Shown: positions 36,816 through 45,506, numbered from the stretch's first letter. The stretch: 64,000 bases of DNA from an uncultured Cellulomonas sp. (GCF_947494015.1 NZ_CANLTL010000001.1:124001-188000), one strand, 5' to 3'. Notes: generated from the sequence alone by a model not told the origin. Translations and numbers: made by a program.

Positions 36816-38972
36816 TCATATAGCTACCGCTTGCGTCACTAACGCGGAGCAAGCGCTAATAACATACTCTGGCACGGCATCGAAGTCTTTCGGATTCAAT
36901 TGCATGACGTATTCGTTCTCGATGTGATAGGTCTCGTTGACAAATTTTGTGAAGACTTCATCGCCCTCCAGAGGCACCGAGCTAGCGTTAGACATCACCC
37001 GGAAGAGTTGCACCTTTTCATACCCCACGTCCGTGGCGTCAAATCTTGCTTTCAGCTCAATAGGATCCTCGAGCACCGTGAGCAGCTTCGCGTAATCGAA
37101 ATGCGGGACATGGGTTCTCACATCGGCGGTCGCCCGGAGCACATCCGCTTCTTCGAGCTCGATGTGTTCACCCGTCTCCGTCTTACGAGTCGGCGCCTTC
37201 CGTAAGTGGAGCAAACTGGACAGGAGGTCGTACTCGACGCCCCGTGAATTATGTACCTCGTAACGGCGCCTGAGGTAGATACACTTGATGACATCGTCGC
37301 TCGCAGCGGCGATGTTGGCGTCGCACACCTCCGAGAACGTGACGATGTCGCTCCTCTCGATGACCTTCTCGCTCACTACGCCTGACCGACCACTGAGGAA
37401 GTGCGCCACCGGCTCTGCGGCGACGAACTGGTTGGCCGTTCCAGTCCGTACGACATCTATGGCTGGTTCGATGTCGTGAGTGAGTAGTAGTGACGTAACA
37501 TCTCGAAGACTATTCTTACCGTGGAACAACTGGTGCAGGATGGCGAACTTTTTTGTCTTGTCAAAACTCGACACGGGATCATCAAGCACAACAAGGTCTG
37601 GCTTTTCTCGGTGAACGTGGTGCATGAATAACACGAGCGCGAAGGCGTTCTTCTCGCCATAACTTAAATGGCTTGAAGCCGCCTCGAGGTGCCCTGGCGC
37701 GTCCTGATGCTCCAGAAGCATGCGATAGGAGTCGTCGCTCGCTTCAATCCGTACCGAGTACCTGTAGCCCGCAGAGCGCAGAAACGCGTTGATCGCGGCT
37801 TGATTGGACGAAATGAGCTTCTTCACCCGTGAATTCTGCTGGCCTATGTGTCGACGAACGTCATCGATCCGACTGGCGACCTCGTCAAGTTTTGCGTTGA
37901 CCGTCGTGACGACGGATGCGGTCGCCTCCGAGTTTAGTGCATGCAGAAGCGACAGGTCGATCTTAAGCTCGGCTAAGACTTCCGCGACATTCTTCTCATC
38001 TCGCAGCGCATGAAATGACAACGAACGCAGCGCGGATAGTTTGCGCAAAAGGGTCTCCACCTGACCTCTCATGGTGGCAAGAAAAAGACCTTGCTCCGGG
38101 GTGAGGTCGGAGATCGACGTCGTCAAGTCTTCTAGTTGCTGTAGATAGCCGGCGTCGAAGTAACGGCCCAGCTTGTCGATCACGCTACGCAGCGCGCTCA
38201 TGTTCTTGACAGCCGCCGATTCGTACTCCGCGGAGACCTTGGTCGCAGCCTCCTTGTCTACGCTGGCGATCGAGCAGAACGGGCAGTTGTCCGAGAGCTC
38301 GAGGTACGCCTTCCCCTTTGCTTGCCAGGTGATCCATCCCGCCGGATCAGCGCTATGCAGGAACGCCTTATAGCCCTGCAGTGACTCGGGAACGTTCTGC
38401 AACTTTCCGCCAACACTCAGGGCCCTGATGCCTCGGCTGGTTTTAGCTACGGCGCCCGTTTTCGTGACGTTGAAGGCGTCGCGCAGCTCCGTGAAGCTGG
38501 TCAAGGCGTCGTTGAACTCAGTTTGTTCCACGAACGTATCCTTTAGGGCCTCGAACATCGACTCGATTTCCTCGAGCCCTCTCCTATACTCGTCCGTATT
38601 GATGAAAATCTCGAAACTGTTCTTGAGCACTTCGTCACGCTGAAATACGAACTGCGACACGTAGGCGTCATTGAACGTGAGCACGGTGTTTACCTCTTCG
38701 GCACCTTCGACCGTGGGTCGTGGTCCGTCGACGGCCGCCCTGTGCTTGAAAGGAATGAGCTCATCAAGGCGTCCCTCGCCCTCAGTCCGCAGCGTAAGTG
38801 CACGCGCGATCGTACTCTTGCCGATTCCGTTCGGTCCATACTTGATGTTCAGCGACGACCGGCGCAACGAGATGGAAGCCTCAACGATACTGTTGCAGTT
38901 CTTAATCTTGATAAACATGACGTCGATCGGTTGAGCGTCCCTTTTCTTGGCGTGTTCCACTATCTCGGCCAT
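36816..38972 (-). CDS. zinc-hook AAA/ABC-type ATPase, RloC-like candidate nuclease
   Basis: A 718-residue RecF/Rad50-like ATPase of the AAA_13 type. Walker A is GPNGIGKST (46-54); a coiled-coil region holds a CPFC zinc-hook motif (Cys230, Cys233); the signature is HLSYGEKNAFAL; Walker B is VVLDDPVSSFD (Asp464, Asp465); LLTHDIE is the H-loop. The C-terminal 200 residues have Arg568-x3-Glu572 and His603, close to the Arg/Glu/His triad spacing of PrrC anticodon nucleases, and RloC is the zinc-hook relative of PrrC. Nuclease activity is inference. GAGGGAG precedes the ATG. It lies 91 bases after the Shedu-type gene. The DNA is clearly poorer in GC than its surroundings. Confidence 0.8.
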   Translation of the reverse strand: MAEIVEHAKKRDAQPIDVMFIKIKNCNSIVEASISLRRSSLNIKYGPNGIGKSTIARALTLRTEGEGRLDELIPFKHRAAVDGPRPTVEGAEEVNTVLTFNDAYVSQFVFQRDEVLKNSFEIFINTDEYRRGLEEIESMFEALKDTFVEQTEFNDALTSFTELRDAFNVTKTGAVAKTSRGIRALSVGGKLQNVPESLQGYKAFLHSADPAGWITWQAKGKAYLELSDNCPFCSIASVDKEAATKVSAEYESAAVKNMSALRSVIDKLGRYFDAGYLQQLEDLTTSISDLTPEQGLFLATMRGQVETLLRKLSALRSLSFHALRDEKNVAEVLAELKIDLSLLHALNSEATASVVTTVNAKLDEVASRIDDVRRHIGQQNSRVKKLISSNQAAINAFLRSAGYRYSVRIEASDDSYRMLLEHQDAPGHLEAASSHLSYGEKNAFALVLFMHHVHREKPDLVVLDDPVSSFDKTKKFAILHQLFHGKNSLRDVTSLLLTHDIEPAIDVVRTGTANQFVAAEPVAHFLSGRSGVVSEKVIERSDIVTFSEVCDANIAAASDDVIKCIYLRRRYEVHNSRGVEYDLLSSLLHLRKAPTRKTETGEHIELEEADVLRATADVRTHVPHFDYAKLLTVLEDPIELKARFDATDVGYEKVQLFRVMSNASSVPLEGDEVFTKFVNETYHIENEYVMQLNPKDFDAVPEYVISACSALVTQAVAI

Positions 38973-39063
38973 AATTTTCTCCCTCGCACTAGCGTAACGA
39001 ATCGCGCCTACATCCCCCGCTACTGATGCTTAGATCAGAGCACCAAGTCTAAGGCTGAGGTCC

Positions 39064-40512
39064 CTAACTTGGCGACGCCTTGAGCATCGCGTGCAAGTAC
39101 TTCAGCCGTTCCCCGACCTCGTCATAACCGAGAACAGTTACTGCCGTGAGGCCCTCGCGGTACCGGAGGAAGGAGGCCCGTTGCTCGTCGTTGAGCTCTG
39201 AGACTCGTCCAGTGATCACAGCTCCGCGTACATGCCACTGATCCACCGCTCCGAGCGCCGGGTTCATTCTCAAGTCGCGAGGTACGGATTCTATCTGCGC
39301 CTGCAACTGACTGACTGCGCCGCTCAAGTCCCGATGCGTGGGGTAAACCTCTGCGCTTCCACTTCCGCGGTATCCCTTAGCTGCAATCAACCGCGAAGCC
39401 GGAGTCTTGATCTCAACTACAACGGCGCTACGCGTGACGGCGTTGACACACAGGAAGTCGGCGATGCGCGATCCTTGGCCGAGAGCGTCTGTTCCCCTCA
39501 CATGCACCTGACCGGCTACTACTAGAATTGGGGCCGAAAACACCTGCTGCAGCGCAAACGTATTCGTTGCGAAAAATTTCTGCCAGTGGTCTTCACTGCG
39601 TGCTGCGCGCCCGGAAAGTCCCTTCTCAAACTGCTCGATGAGGACCTCGAGCGACACGAGCTCTATGTCGTCCCTCAGTCGGCCAAACTGTTGGGGCGCC
39701 TCGTGCGCAACCTTTGGGGCCGCAAGAATGACGTGCTGCACCAAATTATCGCGGTCACTCGCAGTTGTCACGTAACCGCTTGCCACTTCTTCGGTAATAG
39801 CGTTAATTACGGCGTTCCTGCCGTACTTCGGCTCCACCGCTTCGCGGCGAAATAGTTCAGCGACGGCATTGTGACTTTCTGCATCAATGACCCGACGCAC
39901 CGCAGTGGCACCCCGCCGTCGATTTCGATCTACGACCGCCTTATAGGTCGCGAACCGGTCCAGACTGAGCCGAAATATCGCGCCATCTACGCTTTCGTCA
40001 CCTGATCGAATAAAACGAACCGTGTTGCACCCCGTGTGCTTTTCGAGCTCATCAAGGAGGCCGCGGTAGTCGCGCGACACCCCCAGCCCGTACTGGTAAA
40101 TCGCGCTGAACCCCTTGGGAAGACCCACCACGTGCAGCAATCCATACCGGTCGCTTACGTTCGAGTGCAACCTCGAGTTCCACCGCGGGGCTTCAATCTG
40201 GAGCTCGGTCAAGCGGGAGAACGGATTTTCGTAGTTCATGTTCCGATGGATCATTGGGAAGATTCGGAGAATTTCCGTTGCACGGTCGAAGCGCAGCATT
40301 TCCGTGGCATCCCGATCGCCACGCCATTTCCAAGAGAGCACTAGTTCGCTGCCCTCGTTGCTTTCCTCGACTGAACCGCTGCGGTCTCTAAGCGGGTCGT
40401 CGTCCTCGACGTCGTCCTCGACGTCGTCCTGGGGTCCGCGCTCGAAGTCCTCATCGAACGGATCAAACAGGTCGCCGAGTTCGCGGTCTCCCTGGTCCAA
40501 GTCTGTCTCCAC
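39064..40512 (-). CDS. sduA: Shedu-type DUF4263 nuclease
   Basis: A 482-residue protein. The N-terminal 45 residues are acidic and low in complexity (Asp/Glu-rich); a middle domain of unknown type follows; the C-terminal third is DUF4263, a PD-(D/E)xK nuclease fold with Asp352 (RIADFLCVN), Glu367 and Lys369 (VVVEIKTP), then a conserved Gln helix AVSQLQAQIES. DUF4263 defines SduA of the Shedu anti-phage system, which acts alone. The N-terminal region of Shedu proteins varies and probably senses the phage. GTG 40512 starts it, with a weak ribosome site. It precedes the zinc-hook ATPase gene on the same strand. Confidence 0.82.
   Translation of the reverse strand: METDLDQGDRELGDLFDPFDEDFERGPQDDVEDDVEDDDPLRDRSGSVEESNEGSELVLSWKWRGDRDATEMLRFDRATEILRIFPMIHRNMNYENPFSRLTELQIEAPRWNSRLHSNVSDRYGLLHVVGLPKGFSAIYQYGLGVSRDYRGLLDELEKHTGCNTVRFIRSGDESVDGAIFRLSLDRFATYKAVVDRNRRRGATAVRRVIDAESHNAVAELFRREAVEPKYGRNAVINAITEEVASGYVTTASDRDNLVQHVILAAPKVAHEAPQQFGRLRDDIELVSLEVLIEQFEKGLSGRAARSEDHWQKFFATNTFALQQVFSAPILVVAGQVHVRGTDALGQGSRIADFLCVNAVTRSAVVVEIKTPASRLIAAKGYRGSGSAEVYPTHRDLSGAVSQLQAQIESVPRDLRMNPALGAVDQWHVRGAVITGRVSELNDEQRASFLRYREGLTAVTVLGYDEVGERLKYLHAMLKASPS
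40399..40430. repeat. 12-bp tandem repeat in the Shedu-type gene
   Basis: The unit GTCGTCCTCGAC is repeated 2.7 times. On the minus strand it encodes the Asp-Asp-Val-Glu stretch of the acidic N-terminus. The unit is in-frame, so length variation would keep the protein open. Confidence 0.8.
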
Positions 40513-41107
40513 TAGCTCTCAGCGGGCGGCTGGTGCAGCGCCCCGAAGGGCACCCAGTCTGCTGCAACTCGCGCCGCCGCGCGGGCGTATTGACGACGCC
40601 GGGCGCGGGCACGGACACGCTCCTCCCTTGCCTTGGCCGGTACCCGGACGGCCGACCCGCGTCTGGTCAACGACGAACAGCTCACGGGTGGGTCCGCACG
40701 TCGGTGGATCGACGTCGGTCACTGAGTGGCACAACCCTGATGGACCGTGATCGGCATCAGACCCGCCCCGGGGGCGGCCCGGACAAAGACGTGTGACTGC
40801 TAGCGGGAGCCTCACGCAGCTCCGCCGAGCTAGGTTTGGGAGTACTTTCCTTACTGACTCAAGCGCCGCGCTACGCGCGGCGGCGCGTGGGCGGGGCGGG
40901 GCCCCGCGACGGGGGCCCCGCGCTCCGGTCGCTTCGCTCCCTACGCGCACCCCGCCGCACCCCACCCCGCCCACGCGCCATCCCAACGGAGACGACGGGC
41001 GGCTCGCAGCCTCCACCTGCTTCGGCGTGCGATGTGGGTGACGCCCGCCAGACTGAGTCGCGGCCGGACGACCGGACGGCCGACGTGCCAACGATTGGAT
41101 GTGCCCC
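40513..41107. other. gene-poor stretch with a large inverted repeat
   Basis: No convincing gene is seen. The stretch is dominated by an inverted repeat: arms of 20 bases at 40882-40901 (GGCGCGTGGGCGGGGCGGGG) and 40960-40979, 19 of 20 matching, with smaller GC hairpins inside and a CCGCGC/GCGCGG pair just upstream. It may be a single-strand origin, transfer (clt) locus or terminator of the element. Confidence 0.55.
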
Positions 41108-41326
41108 ATGGCAGACCTGAAATGGACCGTGGTCCGATACTTCAACAACACGAACGACGCCCCAGAGGGCATCGTCACGTTCGATGGCGTTACCTCGGCA
41201 ACGCTCGTCGACGGCAGCCTCGTGTTGTCCAGTGGCAACACCGTCCTGGGTGTGTTTGCCGCGGGCGCGTGGGTAGCCGCCTATAGGGACTCAGCGATGA
41301 CGGGCGCGACGACCGCGGACGGCTGA
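41108..41326 (+). CDS. hypothetical 72-residue protein
   Basis: ATG 41108 opens MADLKWTVVRYFNNTNDAPE and the protein ends in Ala/Thr. The composition (alternating hydrophobic and Gly/Ser/Thr strands, VTFDGVTSATLVDGSLVLSS) looks like a small beta protein rather than a random frame. There is no good ribosome site. A perfect hairpin overlaps its end, which supports a transcribed gene. No family is recognised. Confidence 0.45.
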   Translation: MADLKWTVVRYFNNTNDAPEGIVTFDGVTSATLVDGSLVLSSGNTVLGVFAAGAWVAAYRDSAMTGATTADG

Positions 41327-41358
41327 GCGTGCACCTGCCGGTTCCGCCCGTCCGCGGT
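41312..41358 (+). terminator. hairpin at the end of the small gene
   Basis: Perfect 11-bp arms ACCGCGGACGG (41312-41322) and CCGTCCGCGGT (41348-41358) with a 25-nt loop overlap the stop codon of the 72-residue gene. Confidence 0.5.
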
Positions 41359-41737
41359 ACGCGCGACGGCCGCTCGTCACGGCCGAGTTCGTGTCGGCTC
41401 CTGGGAGGCCGGGCGGGGGATCCAGGGATGCCGTGAGCAGGGCCAGGTCGGCCTTGCTGACCGCACGGAGTCGACTACCGCGGTGCACGGTGGCGGCCCT
41501 GCTCATGCGCTGTCCGGTTGCGCCGCCGAGCCGGCGACTTCGCAGCGCTCGTCAAGTCCTCACCACGGACGGCGATCGGCTCCACGACGGTCTTTGTCGC
41601 CGTCCGGCCGCATCAAGGGCGCTCCGCGTCGCTCCGCGATGGCCGCAAGCGGCCCCCCTTGACCCGACCACACGGCGACAAAGGCATGCAGGGATCCGAA
41701 CGACGCCCCACTCTGACCGGTCCTGTCACTCGTCGCC
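41359..41737. other. no gene seen, right end of the element
   Basis: No reading frame here has convincing protein character on either strand, and no repeat longer than the arm site at its right edge was noticed. Confidence 0.5.
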
Positions 41738-41760
41738 CTGGGTGACAAAGTGGGTGACAA
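41738..41760 (+). repeat. arm-type direct repeat, right copy
   Basis: Identical over 23 bp to 30071-30093, with two GGGTGACAA units in the same orientation. It lies 96 bases inside the right attachment repeat. Confidence 0.75.
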
Positions 41761-41856
41761 CTCCGCTGCTATACCCGCCGACGAGGGGCGACGCCGACCG
41801 ACGATCCAAACGTAGACCGCCCTCGTCGAGCCCCCTAAACAGACGCCTGGGCTGCC

Positions 41857-41901
41857 TTCGGGACGAAGAGGTCGTGGGTTCGAATCCCGCCACCCCGACA
41901 C
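41857..41901 (+). repeat. right attachment site, 45-bp direct repeat
   Basis: A perfect copy of 29959-30003: the tRNA-Pro 3' half from the anticodon loop to CAC. The 5' half is absent, so this is not a working tRNA gene. It marks the right end of the element. Confidence 0.93.
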
Positions 41902-41911
41902 GATGAGCAAG

Positions 41912-41956
41912 GGCCCGTACCAGCGGAAACGCTGGTGCGGGCCTTCGTCATGCCCG
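41912..41956 (+). repeat. second terminator-bearing direct repeat
   Basis: Identical to 30013-30057, including the 14-bp stem with GAAA loop. This is the terminator that originally followed tRNA-Pro before insertion, displaced to the far side. Confidence 0.8.
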
Positions 41957-42103
41957 GTGCGTACCCGTCGCCGTGACGACAGGCGGGTCGTGCCGCCGGA
42001 CGAACTGCTCTGCGGCGAGTCCAGGAGGACGGACGAGGGAACCCCGACCGCCGACACCTCGGCTACCGTGACGGGTGTCGCCCGCCCACCTCGAGGAGCA
42101 CCG

Positions 42104-42490
42104 GTGAGCATGCTCGACACGCTCATCGGCGTGAGCCTCGGGGTCGTCTACGCCGGGTTGGTCAACCGGCGCTTCGGTGCACGGTCGTGGGTGACCTGGG
42201 CGCTGGTGGCGCCGGTCGTCACAGTCTGGGCGCTGATGGCACTGACCTCCGATGTCACCGAGCCCGCCCGGCGGATGTTCCAGTCGTTCGCGATCGGTGC
42301 GCTCCTGCTCTCGGCGCTCAGCACCTTCCTCACCGAGCGTGGCCCGGACGAGCGGGCCGATGCTGAGGACGCGGTCCGTGCCGCCGAGGAGGACGACGTG
42401 CGCCGGCGCAACCGTGAAGCGACCGCACGCCTGACCGATCAGCTCCCCGCACCCCAGGGGCGATCCACCACGCCACGCGAGCCCGAGTAG
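42104..42490 (+). CDS. small membrane protein, unknown function
   Basis: A 128-residue protein from GTG 42104 (GAGGAG 5 bases upstream); an ATG follows two codons later. Three hydrophobic segments (about residues 3-20, 30-50 and 60-80) precede a charged tail (ERGPDERADAEDAVRAAEED). It has normal chromosomal GC and lies just outside the element. No family is recognised. Confidence 0.7.
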   Translation: MSMLDTLIGVSLGVVYAGLVNRRFGARSWVTWALVAPVVTVWALMALTSDVTEPARRMFQSFAIGALLLSALSTFLTERGPDERADAEDAVRAAEEDDVRRRNREATARLTDQLPAPQGRSTTPREPE

Positions 42491-42886
42491 GCACCAGGGG
42501 CGAGGCCACGAGGCTCGCGGCGTAGCTCCACGGCCTCCTCATCGCCGAGCTCGCGGTCCAGGACGACGACCGCGACCGGTATGGAGCGTGAGCGTCATGC
42601 CGGCTCGCCGCCCTCGGTGCTCAGCAGTCGCTTCCACATGAGATCACCACTCAGCCTCGGCGGAACATCGCGCCCACCGCCCTCCTCGCGTGCGTGGCGG
42701 GGGTCAAAGGGGGCGACCGGTCGAGCACCTGATCCGGCGACCCAGCGCACCGCCGGACGACGCGGGGCCACTGCGCCGAACGGGTGCACTCCGTCCCGGC
42801 GGTCCGACGCGCATTGCTCGTGGGAGAGCGCCGCCGTCACACTCCCGCGGGGAGTGGCGATGCGGCCACGCGGACGAGGGAGCAGC
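42491..42886. other. intergenic region, no gene seen
   Basis: The SLH gene downstream can be read back in frame to 42581, but that extension is Arg/Pro-rich, lacks a ribosome site and would bury the signal peptide. Nothing else is evident here. Confidence 0.6.
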
Positions 42887-44578
42887 ATGCGCAAGGTCCT
42901 GACGGTGGCAGCGCTGGCTGTCCTCTCGCTGGCCGTGGGTTCGGTGTCCGCGACCGCCGCATCGGGCGGTGCCGACGTGATGCCGGGCGCCGTCGACCCC
43001 GAGTCGGTGCTGATCGGCTCCGACGCCGTCTACACCGTCAGCCTGGAGCCCGGACGCGGCCTGGAGATCTTCAGCCGGTCCCTGGAGCAGACCGCGTCCG
43101 GCGTCACCCTGGGCCCCGCGGCGCGCGTCGCGCCGACCGGTGGGTACGAGCTCGCCGAGCACGACGGCACCCTGGCCTACGTCGACCGCGAGCAGCACCT
43201 GGTGCTGCGGTCACCGGACGGGACGGTGACGACGCCGACGTACGGGGCGGACCCGCTGTTCGCCGACTACGGCGGACCGCAGGCGCTGACCGACCGGTGG
43301 GTGCTGCTCGGGTCCTTCCTGTTCGACCGCGGCACCGGCGCGAGGACGTCCCTGGGCGACGTGCCGGTCGTCACCACGGACGGCACTCCGGTCGACGACG
43401 TGCCGGCGAGCATCCACAACCTCGGCCCGCGTCAGGTGGCGGTGTCCGACGACCGCGCGGTGTGGGTGATGGACGGCATCTCCGACGAGCCGCCGCTCGA
43501 GCGCTACGTGGCGCTGGTGGTGGCGGACCTCGACGAGCAGGGCGTCGCCGGACCGGCGGTGCGGCTGGACTGGTCGGTGCGCAGCGCCGGGGAATGGCGG
43601 TTCACCGACCTCGAGCTCGTCGGCCTGACGGACGGTGACGCACCGGTGTGGCTCCGGGAGCCGACCGGCGCGGACGGGCACCCGAGCCTCACGTGGCAGG
43701 TGGGCGACGTCGACGGCGAACCGTCGTCGATCCCGCTGGAGCCCGACCTGATGGCCACCACGCTGGGCGTCGAGGGCACGACGGCGGTGCTGCACACCTA
43801 CTCCCGTGACTCCACGGTGCCCCCCGCGGTCCGCTGGTACGACCTAGGCGTGGACGGGACGACGCCCGTCCGGACCCTTCCGGTGCGCACCTTCCCCACC
43901 GAGATCACCACGCTGCTGCACGACGTCCGGGGCACGCTCGTCGTCCAGCAGGGTCCGGACCAGCGCACGCGCGTCGTCGACGCCGACGGCCGTGCGATCA
44001 CCGCCGACGCCACGCCGCCGCCGGCCGTCCAGCGCTTCGACGACGTCCCGCTGAGCCACCGCTTCTTCACCGACATCGACTGGCTCGCGATGCAGCGCAT
44101 CACGGACGGCTACGCCGACGGCGGGTTCCACCCGACCGATCCCGTCTCGCGCCAGGCCATGGCGGCGTTCCTGCACCGGGCCGTGGGCAGCCCGTACGTG
44201 GAGCCCGTCGCGCAGTTCCCCGACGCACCGCTGGAGAGCCGCTTCGGGTACCCCATCTCGTGGGCGGCGACGACGGGCATCGCCGGGGGCTACGCCGACG
44301 GGCTGTACCACCCCGCAGCACCGGTGACCCGGCAGGCGATGGCGGCGTTCCTGCACCGGCTCGCCGGGAGCCCGTCCGTGGCCTCGCCCGCTGCCCCCTT
44401 CCGCGACGTGCCCTCGACCGGCGCGTTCGCCGAGGAGATCGCCTGGCTCGCCGCCACCGGGATCGCCGGGGGGTACGACGACGGCACCTTCCGCCCCGCC
44501 GAGCCGGTGTCGCGGCAGGCGATGGCGGCGTTCCTGCACCGGTTCGTCGTGAAGGGTCTCGTGCCAGGCGCGGCGTAG
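42887..44578 (+). CDS. secreted protein with three SLH domains
   Basis: A 563-residue surface protein. ATG 42887 (GAGGGAG upstream) opens a clear signal peptide MRKVLTVAALAVLSLAVGSV with cleavage near ATAAS. Residues 40-380 are beta-rich and resemble a propeller-type repeat without a recognised family. The C-terminal 185 residues hold three S-layer homology repeats, each with the GI(A/T)GGYADG-type turn and SRQAMAAFLHR. In Gram-positive bacteria SLH domains bind secondary cell-wall polymer. Another SLH gene lies at the right end of the window. Confidence 0.88.
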   Translation: MRKVLTVAALAVLSLAVGSVSATAASGGADVMPGAVDPESVLIGSDAVYTVSLEPGRGLEIFSRSLEQTASGVTLGPAARVAPTGGYELAEHDGTLAYVDREQHLVLRSPDGTVTTPTYGADPLFADYGGPQALTDRWVLLGSFLFDRGTGARTSLGDVPVVTTDGTPVDDVPASIHNLGPRQVAVSDDRAVWVMDGISDEPPLERYVALVVADLDEQGVAGPAVRLDWSVRSAGEWRFTDLELVGLTDGDAPVWLREPTGADGHPSLTWQVGDVDGEPSSIPLEPDLMATTLGVEGTTAVLHTYSRDSTVPPAVRWYDLGVDGTTPVRTLPVRTFPTEITTLLHDVRGTLVVQQGPDQRTRVVDADGRAITADATPPPAVQRFDDVPLSHRFFTDIDWLAMQRITDGYADGGFHPTDPVSRQAMAAFLHRAVGSPYVEPVAQFPDAPLESRFGYPISWAATTGIAGGYADGLYHPAAPVTRQAMAAFLHRLAGSPSVASPAAPFRDVPSTGAFAEEIAWLAATGIAGGYDDGTFRPAEPVSRQAMAAFLHRFVVKGLVPGAA

Positions 44579-44603
44579 GCCCGAGCCGCGCGACGGGCCC
44601 CCG

Positions 44604-45506
44604 TCAGCGGCCGGCCCCGGCGGCACGAACCCGGCGGGTCTGGGCGGCGGTGGGGATCGCGGCCTGCGCGCCGGGCCGCTGCACCGCCAGGGACGCCGCC
44701 GCACCGCCCCACCGCGCGGCCTCGACCAGGTCGTCGCCGGCGGCCAGGCGCGCGGCGAGGACACCGCAGAACGTGTCGCCCGCACCGGTGGTGTCCACGG
44801 CGGCGACCGGGGTGCCGGGGACGTCGGTCCGCTCGCCGTCGACCACGACGGTGCAGCCGGCCGCGCCGAGGGTGACCACGAGCGCCGGGACCCGGGACCC
44901 GAGCACCGCCAGCGCGTCGGCAAGGGGCACGCCGTCGGCCAGGTCGCGGGCCTCGTGCTCGTTGACCACCAGGACGTCCACCGCCGCCCACAGCGCCGCG
45001 GGCAGCTCGCGCGCGGGGGCCGCGTTCAGCACGAACCGGGCCGCGGGCCGGCGCACCGCGGCCGCCTGCAGGACGACGTCGACCGGGACCTCGAGCTGGG
45101 CCAGGACGACGTCGGCCGCGGCCACGGCCGCACGCTGGGCCGCGGACAAGCGCTGCCACCCCGCGTTGGCGCCCCCGACGACGACGATGACGTTCTCCCC
45201 GTCGTCCGACACGCAGATCAGGGCGGTGCCGGTCGGCTCGTCGGACTCGGACAGGGCGTCGGTCACGACGCCGGCGTCCGCCAGGGCCGTGCGCAGCACG
45301 GCGCCGTCGTCGTCGCGGCCGACGACTCCGACGAACGCGGTCGCGGCACCGCCGGCTCGGGCCGCGGCGACGGCCTGGTTGGCGCCCTTGCCGCCCGCAC
45401 CCCTGGTCAGGCCGGAGGCGAGCAGGGTCTGGCCGGGACCGGGCAGGTGCGGCACCCGCACGACGACGTCCACGTTGACACTTCCGACGACGGCGACGTC
45501 GCTCAT
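44604..45506 (-). CDS. rbsK: ribokinase-family (PfkB) sugar kinase
   Basis: A 300-residue kinase. The first PfkB motif GGKGANQAVAAARAG and the second, DTTGAGDTFCGVLAARLA with the catalytic Asp, are intact; NAAPARELP and VNEHEARDL match ribokinase. It should phosphorylate D-ribose (or a related pentose) with ATP. AGGAG precedes ATG 45506. It is monocistronic, with no rbs transporter nearby, and convergent with the SLH gene 25 bases away. Confidence 0.88.
   Translation of the reverse strand: MSDVAVVGSVNVDVVVRVPHLPGPGQTLLASGLTRGAGGKGANQAVAAARAGGAATAFVGVVGRDDDGAVLRTALADAGVVTDALSESDEPTGTALICVSDDGENVIVVVGGANAGWQRLSAAQRAAVAAADVVLAQLEVPVDVVLQAAAVRRPAARFVLNAAPARELPAALWAAVDVLVVNEHEARDLADGVPLADALAVLGSRVPALVVTLGAAGCTVVVDGERTDVPGTPVAAVDTTGAGDTFCGVLAARLAAGDDLVEAARWGGAAASLAVQRPGAQAAIPTAAQTRRVRAAGAGR

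Noticed and set aside
41857-41901. A second tRNA-Pro gene.
   Set aside because: Only the 3' part from the anticodon loop onward is present; D-arm and 5' acceptor strand are missing, so it is an att site.
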